NCBI GenBank assembly: GCA_026415615.1 | Contig: JAOAGT010000002.1 | Location: 1 to 64,000, forward strand | Direction: 5' to 3' | Length of the DNA stretch: 64,000 nt | DNA from: Thermoleophilia bacterium | Lineage (GTDB): Bacteria; Actinomycetota; Thermoleophilia; RBG-16-64-13 | Position numbers and translations under genes: made by a program | The notes under the pieces: model-generated | What the model was told of the DNA's origin: nothing | Seen by the model: the letters and a program-made list of their open reading frames with translations, nothing else | Database searches by the model: none | In this document: piece by piece, positions 1-6,311 of the stretch | Numbering within the stretch: position 1 is the first letter of the stretch | How the letters are laid out: every line of letters begins with the position of its first letter

Positions 1-212
1 CAGGTAAAGTAGATCTCCTCGGCTTTGGCCTCAAGAAACCCAGCGATGGTGGCGCGGGCTTCTTCTACTGCCTGGGCCGCTTTAGTGCCTAGACTGTACA
101 AGCTGGCGGGGTTACCGAACTCCCCACTAAAGAAGGGCAGCATAGCCTCGACCACCTCCGGGTCGGTGGGAGTGGTGGAGGCGTGGTCGAGGTAGACTAG
201 GTGTCTTTCCAT
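1..212 (-). CDS. nifS: Cysteine desulfurase, N-terminal part (runs off left edge)
   Basis: Only the first ~70 residues lie in the window; the 3' part is beyond base 1. The N-terminus carries the motif YLDHASTTPTDPEVVEAM followed by GNPASLYSLG, the opening of class-V PLP-dependent cysteine desulfurases (NifS/IscS), which supply sulfur for Fe-S clusters and thiolated cofactors. The PLP lysine and catalytic cysteine fall outside the window. ATG at 212 has an AAGG SD a few bases upstream. The first 16 bases overlap the end of the IscR-like gene, so the two are translationally coupled. Its place after nadA and an IscR-type regulator suggests a cluster-assembly role, perhaps serving NadA. Confidence 0.9.
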   Translation of the reverse strand, partial: MERHLVYLDHASTTPTDPEVVEAMLPFFSGEFGNPASLYSLGTKAAQAVEEARATIAGFLEAKAEEIYFT

Positions 213-622
213 CTTTCCTTGGCCTTTCGAGCAAGCTGACTGATAGTTATCTGGCCGAAGAAGTCATCCAGCAACTGCGCGGCTGCTAGCCAGACTTCTC
301 GAGTGACGCATTCGGAGGAGCGCGAGCAATCGTCGATCGCTACGCAAGGGGCGGGAGCGATTTGACCTTCCACGGCCCGCAGCACTTGCGCCAAGGTAGT
401 GGCTTCTGGGTTAACCGCAAGCGAAAATCCTCCGCCCTTTCCCCTTCTGGCTCTCACCAGTCCTGCTGCGGCCAAACTGGCGAGAATTTGCTGGACATAT
501 TCGGCTGAGATCCCCTCGTGGCGGCTGATTTCTTCGCTGGTCGCTTGCTGCGCGGAGCCAAGGGTGGCCAGAAAAACCATAATGCGCGAAGCGTAGCGTC
601 CTTTTGTGGATATGGGGAACAT
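197..622 (-). CDS. iscR: Rrf2/IscR-family Fe-S-sensing regulator
   Basis: A 141-aa Rrf2-family winged-helix regulator starting MFPISTKGRYASR, the typical family start. ATG 622 is preferred over TTG 637 because GGAG lies 9 nt upstream of it. The recognition helix region is around residues 23-60. Three cysteines at about 93, 99 and 105 (C-x5-C-x5-C) match the spacing of the [2Fe-2S] ligands of E. coli IscR, so cluster binding is likely. It sits between nadA and the cysteine desulfurase gene in a minus-strand operon. The inferred role is adjusting Fe-S assembly, and possibly nadA, to cluster status. Cysteine-metabolism regulators such as CymR are relatives but usually lack this Cys triad. Confidence 0.9.
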   Translation of the reverse strand: MFPISTKGRYASRIMVFLATLGSAQQATSEEISRHEGISAEYVQQILASLAAAGLVRARRGKGGGFSLAVNPEATTLAQVLRAVEGQIAPAPCVAIDDCSRSSECVTREVWLAAAQLLDDFFGQITISQLARKAKERWKDT

Positions 623-670
623 TCTAGGCCGCTCCAATGTCCGTGGGCGACTGCTCCTCTCGGCCTTGCT

Positions 671-1597
671 TTACCCGATCTGCACCATTCTTTCCACAGC
701 AGCAAGTGCCTTTGCCCTGGTCTCGGAATCGACCGTGACCACGGGTTCCTCGGTCTCAAGCGCTCTTAGTACCTTTTCAAGCGTAGTGAGTTTCATCTGT
801 GGGCAGACGGCCAAAGTACTAATAGGCCAAAACTGCTTTCCCGGACAATCTTTCGCCAGTCGATAGAGCATGCCCACCTCAGTTCCCACAAGGTACTCAC
901 GCGAGCTGTCCTCTTGGCAGTAGCGAATCATTCCCGAGGTACTCTCGACGGCGTCGGCGATTTCGGAAACCGCAATGTCACACTCCGGGTGAACCACAGT
1001 CTTGGCTTTGGGGTGAGCCTCTCGGGCCTTAAGCACATCCTCTACTCGTATGAGGTCGTGTGTTGGACAGAATCCCGGCCAAAGTATCAGTTGCCGCCCG
1101 GTCTTCTTGGCGGCGAAGGCTCCCAAATTGCGATCTGGTGTGAAGATGATTTCGTAGTCCGGGGGAATAGAATTAATCACCTGCACTACGTTTGCACTGG
1201 TGCAGCAGATGTCTGACAGAGCTTTGACTGCTGCAGAGGTATTGACATAGCTAACCACCACAGCCTGTGGATGGTTGGCCTTAAGCGCTTGCAAGCCCTG
1301 CACGTCTACCATGTCAGCCATCGGGCAACCGGCTCTGATCTCTGGCAAGACAACCTTGCGATCCGGTGCGAGAATAGCTGCGGTTTCCGCCATAAAGTGG
1401 ACACCGCAGAAGATGATCAGGCGGGCGTCTGAGGCTGCCGCCTGTCGGGACAGGGCCAGAGAGTCACCCACGAAGTCAGCTACGTCTTGCACCTCAGGGC
1501 GTTGATAGTTGTGGGCTAGGATGATGGCGTTTTTCTCTCTCGCAAGACGACGAATCTGGTGTTGGTATTCGCGGGTCTTTGTCTCAGTCTCACTCAT
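671..1597 (-). CDS. nadA: Quinolinate synthase A
   Basis: NadA condenses iminoaspartate with dihydroxyacetone phosphate to quinolinate in de novo NAD synthesis and needs a [4Fe-4S] cluster. The 308-aa product has AIILAHNYQRPEVQDVADFVGDS near the N-terminus. Cysteines at about 91 (AGCPMAD), 177 (GFCPTHD) and 265 (VCPQMK) are spaced like the three cluster ligands of the family. ATG 1597 was chosen because family members start about 20 residues before AIILAHNYQ; the frame is open upstream to TTG 1657, but that extension looks unnatural. The IscR-like gene follows 49 bp downstream. Neither nadB nor nadC is in view. A 7-bp-arm inverted repeat (1634-1655) lies just upstream and may be an operator. 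Confidence 0.95.
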   Translation of the reverse strand: MSETETKTREYQHQIRRLAREKNAIILAHNYQRPEVQDVADFVGDSLALSRQAAASDARLIIFCGVHFMAETAAILAPDRKVVLPEIRAGCPMADMVDVQGLQALKANHPQAVVVSYVNTSAAVKALSDICCTSANVVQVINSIPPDYEIIFTPDRNLGAFAAKKTGRQLILWPGFCPTHDLIRVEDVLKAREAHPKAKTVVHPECDIAVSEIADAVESTSGMIRYCQEDSSREYLVGTEVGMLYRLAKDCPGKQFWPISTLAVCPQMKLTTLEKVLRALETEEPVVTVDSETRAKALAAVERMVQIG

Positions 1598-1633
1598 GCG
1601 GCTGCTCGCTATTCTTGGGTTGGATATTAAGCG

Positions 1634-1655
1634 GAGTAAGTTTATCATCTTACTC
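1634..1655. promoter_or_regulatory. Inverted repeat upstream of nadA, candidate operator
   Basis: GAGTAAG and CTTACTC form perfect 7-bp arms separated by 8 bp, 37 bp upstream of the nadA start. A TAATAT hexamer on the minus strand (about 1624-1629) could be a -10 box next to it. Which regulator binds is unknown; the IscR-like protein or an NAD repressor are the obvious guesses. Confidence 0.4.
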
Positions 1656-1691
1656 AACTATTCCCCAAAGATCTGCGTTGCCGGTCTTGGA

Positions 1692-2450
1692 CTAGTGCGA
1701 TACCTCCACGAGAGTTCTTAGCTCGCGGGCGTTGTGGATAGCGTGTCCACCAATGTCATTGTTGAAGTACACGTAAACGTCGCGACCCGAGGCCGCCCAA
1801 TCGCGTATCTTCTCGGCCCAAGCAGCGAGTTGAGCAGGCTCGTACGAGCCAGTGTAGGCCTGTTGCGGGCCGTGCAGCCGCAGATAGACAAATGACGCGG
1901 TCAGCACCGCGGGAGCTTCTGAACCGCGCATGTCGTGTATGCAAAGAGCGATATTTCGCGAGGACAGCAGGTCAAAAACGGTGTCGTCATACCAGCTCTT
2001 GTGCCGAAACTCCACAGTCACGCGCAGGTCCTCGGGCAGTAGGGCGATAAATTGGGCGAGGAGGTCATTGTCACGATGGAGTCCCGGGGGGAGCTGAAAG
2101 AGCACCGGCCCCAGTTTGGTGCCAAGACCTCGAATGAGGGCCAAGAAAGTCTCTAGCGACTCCGTGCAGTTGTGGAGACGCAGTCTATGGGTGATATAGC
2201 GGCTGGCCTTAACCGAGAAGCAAAAGCCAGCAGGGGTAATGGCTGCCCACCGGGCGATTGTGCTGGGCTTTGGCAGATGGTAGAAGGAGCTATTAATTTC
2301 AACAGTGTCGAATTGCTGCGCGTAGAAGGGAAGGAGTTCTGCAGAGGCTATTCCCGGGGGATAAAACGTGTCCCGCCAGTGCTGGTAGGCCCACCCGGAG
2401 GTCCCCACCAGGACTCGTCCTTTACTAGAAACGTGTGGCTGCTCTCCCAT
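1692..2450 (-). CDS. DUF72 (YecE-like) TIM-barrel protein
   Basis: The 252-aa product has the landmarks of the DUF72/YecE family: VGTSGWAYQHWRDTFYP at the N-terminus, FDTVEINSSFYHLP, FCFSVKASRYITH, a GPVLFQLPPG loop, TVEFRHKSW, and a C-terminal VYVYFNNDIGGHAIHNA segment. The family folds as a TIM barrel; its biochemical role is not firmly established. ATG 2450 has no clear SD. The gene ends 94 bp before the nadA start on the same strand and could share its transcript, though the inverted repeat and -10-like box in that gap suggest nadA has its own promoter. The upstream region is shared divergently with the MASE3 gene. Confidence 0.9.
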   Translation of the reverse strand: MGEQPHVSSKGRVLVGTSGWAYQHWRDTFYPPGIASAELLPFYAQQFDTVEINSSFYHLPKPSTIARWAAITPAGFCFSVKASRYITHRLRLHNCTESLETFLALIRGLGTKLGPVLFQLPPGLHRDNDLLAQFIALLPEDLRVTVEFRHKSWYDDTVFDLLSSRNIALCIHDMRGSEAPAVLTASFVYLRLHGPQQAYTGSYEPAQLAAWAEKIRDWAASGRDVYVYFNNDIGGHAIHNARELRTLVEVSH

Positions 2451-2495
2451 TCTCGGTCATCGCAATCATGCAGCGAAACAAAACGTAAGTTTGCA

Positions 2496-2556
2496 CTCTC
2501 GGACTAAGAGGTAATATAGCTCCAACAGGGGGTTAATATACGATCCAGTCCGAGAG
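2496..2556. promoter_or_regulatory. 61-bp dyad with two internal TAATATA boxes
   Basis: CTCTCGGACT (2496-2505) and AGTCCGAGAG (2547-2556) are perfect 10-bp inverted arms. The 41-bp interior holds TAATATA at 2512-2518 and again at 2534-2540, 22 bp apart (two helical turns). The element lies between the divergent DUF72 and MASE3 genes, which suggests a shared promoter/operator. An RNA stem is the alternative. Confidence 0.45.
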
Positions 2557-2614
2557 GGCGCATTTATGCCGTACGGAGGCAATAGGGCTGCGCTTCTTGG
2601 CTTCAAGGAGGCGC

Positions 2615-3592
2615 ATGCGTTTGTTAGTCGCGAGCCCTAATCACGGGCTTAAAACTCTCAAGCTTCTCCGGCCAAACTGGTCCGAAGCCACTTTTGTCGT
2701 TGTCATGCTTGCGATGGCCGGAGCTCTTTTTGTCGTAAGTCGCTACAACTATCTGCTTTTTCACAGCGTTGTTGAACTAGCGGCTATCGTCACCTCGGGG
2801 ATCTTTTTCACCGTAGCGGTTGTCATGCTGCGTCGGGCTGGGCATGACTTTCTTTTCTTGCTTGCCATTGGGTTTTTTTGGTCGGCTGTTATTGACCTCG
2901 TACATACCCTGGCCTACAAAGGTATGGGTGTGTTCCCGAACTACACCGCCAATCTTCCCACCCAGTTATGGATCTTGGCCCGGTACCTGGAAGCACTGGT
3001 GATCTTAGGAGCATCGCTCTGGTTTGGTCGACGCCTCCGCACCTGGTGGACTCCGTCAGTGTTCATAGGCACACTCACGGTGCTCGGCATTGCTTTGATT
3101 TTCCTCGGGTGGTTTCCCACGGCGTATGTGGAAGGTTCAGGGCTTACCCGTTTCAAAATCATGAGCGAATACGTCATTGTGGCATTTCTTCTTGCGGCGC
3201 TAGTGGTAATAACCCGCAAACGCAGACTTCTCAGCCGATGGACTGTGCGGTGGCTAAGCGGCGCCATTGTCCTTACTATCTGTGCAGAAATCTGTTTCAC
3301 GCGCTATGTGGGCGTTTATGGGACGTTTAACTCCCTAGGTCACATATTCAAGTTTCTGGCCTACGCCACTATGTTTCGTCTGGTGGTTAGAAATATGCTC
3401 GAACGCCCGCTGCAAGCGCTTGGAGCAATCGTGCCTGTGTGCTCGCGGTGCAAAGCGGTTAGAGTGGCGGACAATCAGTGGATCTTGGTAGAGGACCTTC
3501 TTAGTCGAGAGGCAGGTAAACCAGTTAGCCACGGTCTTTGCCCCAGCTGCTACCAAAAGATGCTCGTGGAGAACGGCCTAAGCGAGGAGTAG
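2615..3592 (+). CDS. MASE3-type membrane sensor with terminal Cys motif, no kinase
   Basis: About 325 aa. Residues ~20-280 hold roughly eight hydrophobic helices and the MASE3-like signature FHSVVELAAIV followed by FLLAIGFFWSAVIDLVHTLAYKGM. MASE3 is an N-terminal membrane sensor domain usually fused to histidine kinases or cyclases. Here the protein instead ends with a short conserved tail, IVPVCSRCKAVR...W...VED...SHGLCPSCYQKM, a C-x2-C ... C-x2-C module often seen inside two-component proteins. No HATPase, GGDEF or methyl-accepting domain follows before the stop. The start is uncertain: ATG 2615 has AAGGAGG only ~3 nt before it, and TTG 2597 or TTG 2621 are alternatives. Ligand and partner are unknown. 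Confidence 0.75.
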   Translation: MRLLVASPNHGLKTLKLLRPNWSEATFVVVMLAMAGALFVVSRYNYLLFHSVVELAAIVTSGIFFTVAVVMLRRAGHDFLFLLAIGFFWSAVIDLVHTLAYKGMGVFPNYTANLPTQLWILARYLEALVILGASLWFGRRLRTWWTPSVFIGTLTVLGIALIFLGWFPTAYVEGSGLTRFKIMSEYVIVAFLLAALVVITRKRRLLSRWTVRWLSGAIVLTICAEICFTRYVGVYGTFNSLGHIFKFLAYATMFRLVVRNMLERPLQALGAIVPVCSRCKAVRVADNQWILVEDLLSREAGKPVSHGLCPSCYQKMLVENGLSEE

Positions 3593-3646
3593 GCTGCTCT
3601 CCGCCTCTTGTGAAAGTCTCGCTGGCAATTTGGGTGCCCAGTCCCC

Positions 3647-3658
3647 TATACTGGCTTC
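3647..3658 (+). promoter_or_regulatory. -10 box directly before an ATG (leaderless MFS gene)
   Basis: TATACT at 3647-3652 is followed by exactly 6 bases and then the ATG of the MFS gene. No SD is present. Transcription would start at or next to the start codon. The -35 is weak (TGGCAA at 18-bp spacing). Confidence 0.5.
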
Positions 3659-5023
3659 ATGCCAGATCTTTCTCGACGGCGACGTCGCAACCGCGGGCGC
3701 CTGAACGGGCGCCCCTCTTTTGCTCTGCGTCGAAAAGAGGGCTTTCCTTTTAGATTTCGCCTTCCCAGGGTCTTCTACGGCTGGTACGTGGTACTGGCTG
3801 CTTTTCTCATCCTGTTTGTCACCGGCGGCGGCAGCACCATGATTGGTGTAATGATCAAGCCTATAAGCTCAGATATGGGGTGGACTCGAGCCGCAACCAG
3901 CTCAGCAGTGTTTCTCAACATGGCTATTTTTGCTGTTTCGCTAATTGTGACTGGCCGTCTGTATGATCGTTTTGGGCCGCGGTGGATCATCCCTATCTCA
4001 GTGGCACTTTTTGCTGCTGGGTATGCCCTTACTGCAGCGACGCAATCCCTTTGGCAGTTCCTCCTGGCTTACGGTGTGGTCGCGGCGGCTGGCACAGGGG
4101 GAAGCACGGTACCGATGTTTGCCTCTGTGGTTGGGCGGTGGTTTCAGGCTCGGCGCGGACTTGCAGTGAGCATTGCACTGTCGGGCTACAGCCTAGGGCA
4201 GTTCTTCCTGATCCCAGTTTTTTCGGATTTGGTCGCAGGGTCGGGGTGGCGCGTCACCTGTCTCTGGATTGCCGGACTTTCCGCGGTGGTAGGTCTTGCC
4301 CTTTCCTTGGGGGTTATTCGCGGTGATCCCAGGCACTACGGGCTTGCGCCTTACGGCGCGCAAAGTAAGAGCGCAGGTCTCTTGCCCGGCGAACAAGGAG
4401 AGGCCGGGGTCCCGGCTGAGGTTGTCGTAAGCCGCGACCTAGGTTTGCGAGAAGCGATGCGCACCCGGTCCCTGTGGTTGTTTGTCCTGGTCATGTTCAT
4501 CTGCGGCGGCGGTGATCACCTGGTGACTACTCATCTTGTCCCCATGGTTACGGACTACGGTATCTCTTCGGACGTTGCCGCAAACATGCTGGCATGGCTA
4601 GGGCTTTTGGGCTTGGGTGGCATGTTGGCGGCAGGGCCGGCTGCTGATGCGATAGGGAATCGCGCTCCCATTGCGATCACTTTTGCTCTCAGGGTGGCTC
4701 TGTTTCTGCTTGTCCTGTTTATAGCCGGTCTTGTGCCTTACTGGATTTTCTCCGTGGGCTTTGGCTTTACCCTGATGGTCACTGCTCCACTTACCGCCAC
4801 TGTAGTGAGCAACCTTTATGGAGTCACTCACATCGGCTTTATCTCTGGGTTTATCACTACTATTCACATGGTGGGCGGTGGCCTGTGGGGGTACCTTGGC
4901 GGTTTGATTTTCGACCGGACCGGGGATTACAGGCTGGCTCTTGCCATCTCTGCCGGATTGGCGGTGGTGGCGATCGTGTGCACCTTGCTTATGCAAGAAA
5001 AACGGCAGGTTATCAGAAGTTGA
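3659..5023 (+). CDS. MFS transporter, oxalate/formate-antiporter or MCT-like
   Basis: A 454-aa, 12-helix major facilitator. After a basic N-terminal stretch (~35 residues, Arg-rich) comes YGWYVVLAAFLILFVTGGG, typical of the OFA/monocarboxylate branch. The loop 2-3 motif appears as GRLYDRFGPRW, and a central hydrophilic loop lies around residues 230-260. The family imports or exchanges small organic acids; the substrate cannot be told from sequence. Translation from ATG 3659 would be leaderless. The stop is followed at once by a strong GC-rich hairpin (5024-5055), and the next gene is convergent. Confidence 0.85.
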   Translation: MPDLSRRRRRNRGRLNGRPSFALRRKEGFPFRFRLPRVFYGWYVVLAAFLILFVTGGGSTMIGVMIKPISSDMGWTRAATSSAVFLNMAIFAVSLIVTGRLYDRFGPRWIIPISVALFAAGYALTAATQSLWQFLLAYGVVAAAGTGGSTVPMFASVVGRWFQARRGLAVSIALSGYSLGQFFLIPVFSDLVAGSGWRVTCLWIAGLSAVVGLALSLGVIRGDPRHYGLAPYGAQSKSAGLLPGEQGEAGVPAEVVVSRDLGLREAMRTRSLWLFVLVMFICGGGDHLVTTHLVPMVTDYGISSDVAANMLAWLGLLGLGGMLAAGPAADAIGNRAPIAITFALRVALFLLVLFIAGLVPYWIFSVGFGFTLMVTAPLTATVVSNLYGVTHIGFISGFITTIHMVGGGLWGYLGGLIFDRTGDYRLALAISAGLAVVAIVCTLLMQEKRQVIRS

Positions 5024-5055
5024 GGCGCGCCGCCTGCCCTGGCAGGCGGCGCGCC
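5024..5055. terminator. Perfect 15-bp-arm GC palindrome between convergent genes
   Basis: GGCGCGCCGCCTGCC (5024-5038), a CT loop and its exact reverse complement (5041-5055) begin one base after the MFS stop codon. There is no T-tract. It may act as a bidirectional terminator or mRNA 3'-end stabiliser for the convergent MFS and GT4 genes. The core GCGCCGCCT/AGGCGGCGC recurs at 54580-54599 and 61662-61699. Confidence 0.6.
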
Positions 5056-5096
5056 ACCCGCAGCACTTGCTTTCCCGGCGCCTATCGAGAGTTGCT

Positions 5097-6281
5097 CTAT
5101 AGAGTTGCCTGCGCTGACTCCGGCGACTGACTAGCGGCTGCAGAGATCGTCGACTCATGCGGCTGGGCAACGAGGGGAACTCCCACTGAGGTGCTGGAGA
5201 CACCGGCCCGACTAGTCGACCACCGCTGCGCGCGCTTGGCGTAGACGCGGAACTCCCGGCTTTCGACCATGCTCTCGTACAGTTTCTCGTACTCGTCCAC
5301 CATGCGCTGGACTGAGAAGCGTTCCTCAAACACACGGCGAATTTGGGCTCTATCTAGTGCTGCACACCGATCTACCACACGGGCCGCCTCTTCTTCGCTG
5401 TGAACGATGAAACCGGTTACCTCATGGTCAATCACTTCCGGCACAGAACCGCACGGAAACGCGATTACCGGAGTGCCTACCGCCATGGCTTCAATCTGCA
5501 CTAGCCCGAAAGGCTCCGGCCAATCGATCGGGAAAAGCAAGGCAAGAGCTCCAGCCAGGAGCGGGAATTTCTCCTTGTCTCCGCCCTCCCCCACAAACTC
5601 GACGTCAGCCTTCCTAAGAAGCGGCCGTATTACGGTCCGATAATAGGCGCGGTCGGCGGCATCAACTTTGCCCATGATCTTAAGTGGCAGTCCAGCCATA
5701 CCGGCGATCCTTATGGCCCGATCCGGACGCTTCTCTGGCGACAACCTCCCTAGAAAAACCAGGTAGTCTCCGGGTTTCTCGGAGAGCTTCGCTAGGTCGA
5801 GTGGTAGCCCGTGATAGATAGTAGCTTTCCAGTTGGCCCACGGGAGCGGCTTCCGCTGCGCATGCGAAATCGACACTACTGGCATGTCCCGGAATTCTTT
5901 GTAAAGCGGAACGAGCTCTGGGATGTCGAGCCGTCCGTGCAATGTACTTATGTGCGGGATCCCGTGCCTGCGGGCTGAGGGGAAGCTTAAGTAGTCAGTA
6001 TGGTAGTGGATAATGTCATACTCCAGTGCATCTGCCGCCACGCGTTCCAACATGGCGATGTGCAGTGCTACGGGATCCTTGACGTTGGGATCTAGGCGAA
6101 GACCAGATTGTGAGCAAGGAACAAGACGAGCGCGGGTCTCCGAATCTCCGCTTGCGTACAGGGTGACTTCGTGTCCCCGCCGGACTAGTTCCTCGGTGAG
6201 ATAAGAGACCACGCGTTCGGTTCCCCCATACATCTTAGGAGGAACGCTTTCGTACAAAGGAGCTACTTGAGCGATCCTCAT
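5097..6281 (-). CDS. Glycosyltransferase family 4 protein
   Basis: A 394-aa GT-B fold retaining glycosyltransferase. MRIAQVAPLYESVPPKMYGGTERVV is the N-terminal Rossmann start with its glycine loop. The C-terminal domain contains YLVFLGRLSPEKRPD and the E-x7-E motif EPFGLVQIEAMAVGTPVIA that contacts the nucleotide-sugar. ATG 6281 is chosen over GTG 6290 because GGAGG sits 8 nt upstream of it and directly abuts the GTG. It lies 30 bp downstream of the debranching-enzyme gene on the same strand. This pairing suggests work on glycogen-like glucans or trehalose-type sugars. Acceptor and donor are unproven. Confidence 0.9.
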   Translation of the reverse strand: MRIAQVAPLYESVPPKMYGGTERVVSYLTEELVRRGHEVTLYASGDSETRARLVPCSQSGLRLDPNVKDPVALHIAMLERVAADALEYDIIHYHTDYLSFPSARRHGIPHISTLHGRLDIPELVPLYKEFRDMPVVSISHAQRKPLPWANWKATIYHGLPLDLAKLSEKPGDYLVFLGRLSPEKRPDRAIRIAGMAGLPLKIMGKVDAADRAYYRTVIRPLLRKADVEFVGEGGDKEKFPLLAGALALLFPIDWPEPFGLVQIEAMAVGTPVIAFPCGSVPEVIDHEVTGFIVHSEEEAARVVDRCAALDRAQIRRVFEERFSVQRMVDEYEKLYESMVESREFRVYAKRAQRWSTSRAGVSSTSVGVPLVAQPHESTISAAASQSPESAQATL

Positions 6282-6311
6282 TCGTGGCACCTCCTATCTA
6301 CGTCGGTTTTT

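Noticed and set aside
4598-5335. Minus-strand 245-codon open frame across the MFS and GT4 genes
   Set aside because: It is a shadow of two well-supported genes, rich in Arg/Ser/Gln, with no motif.
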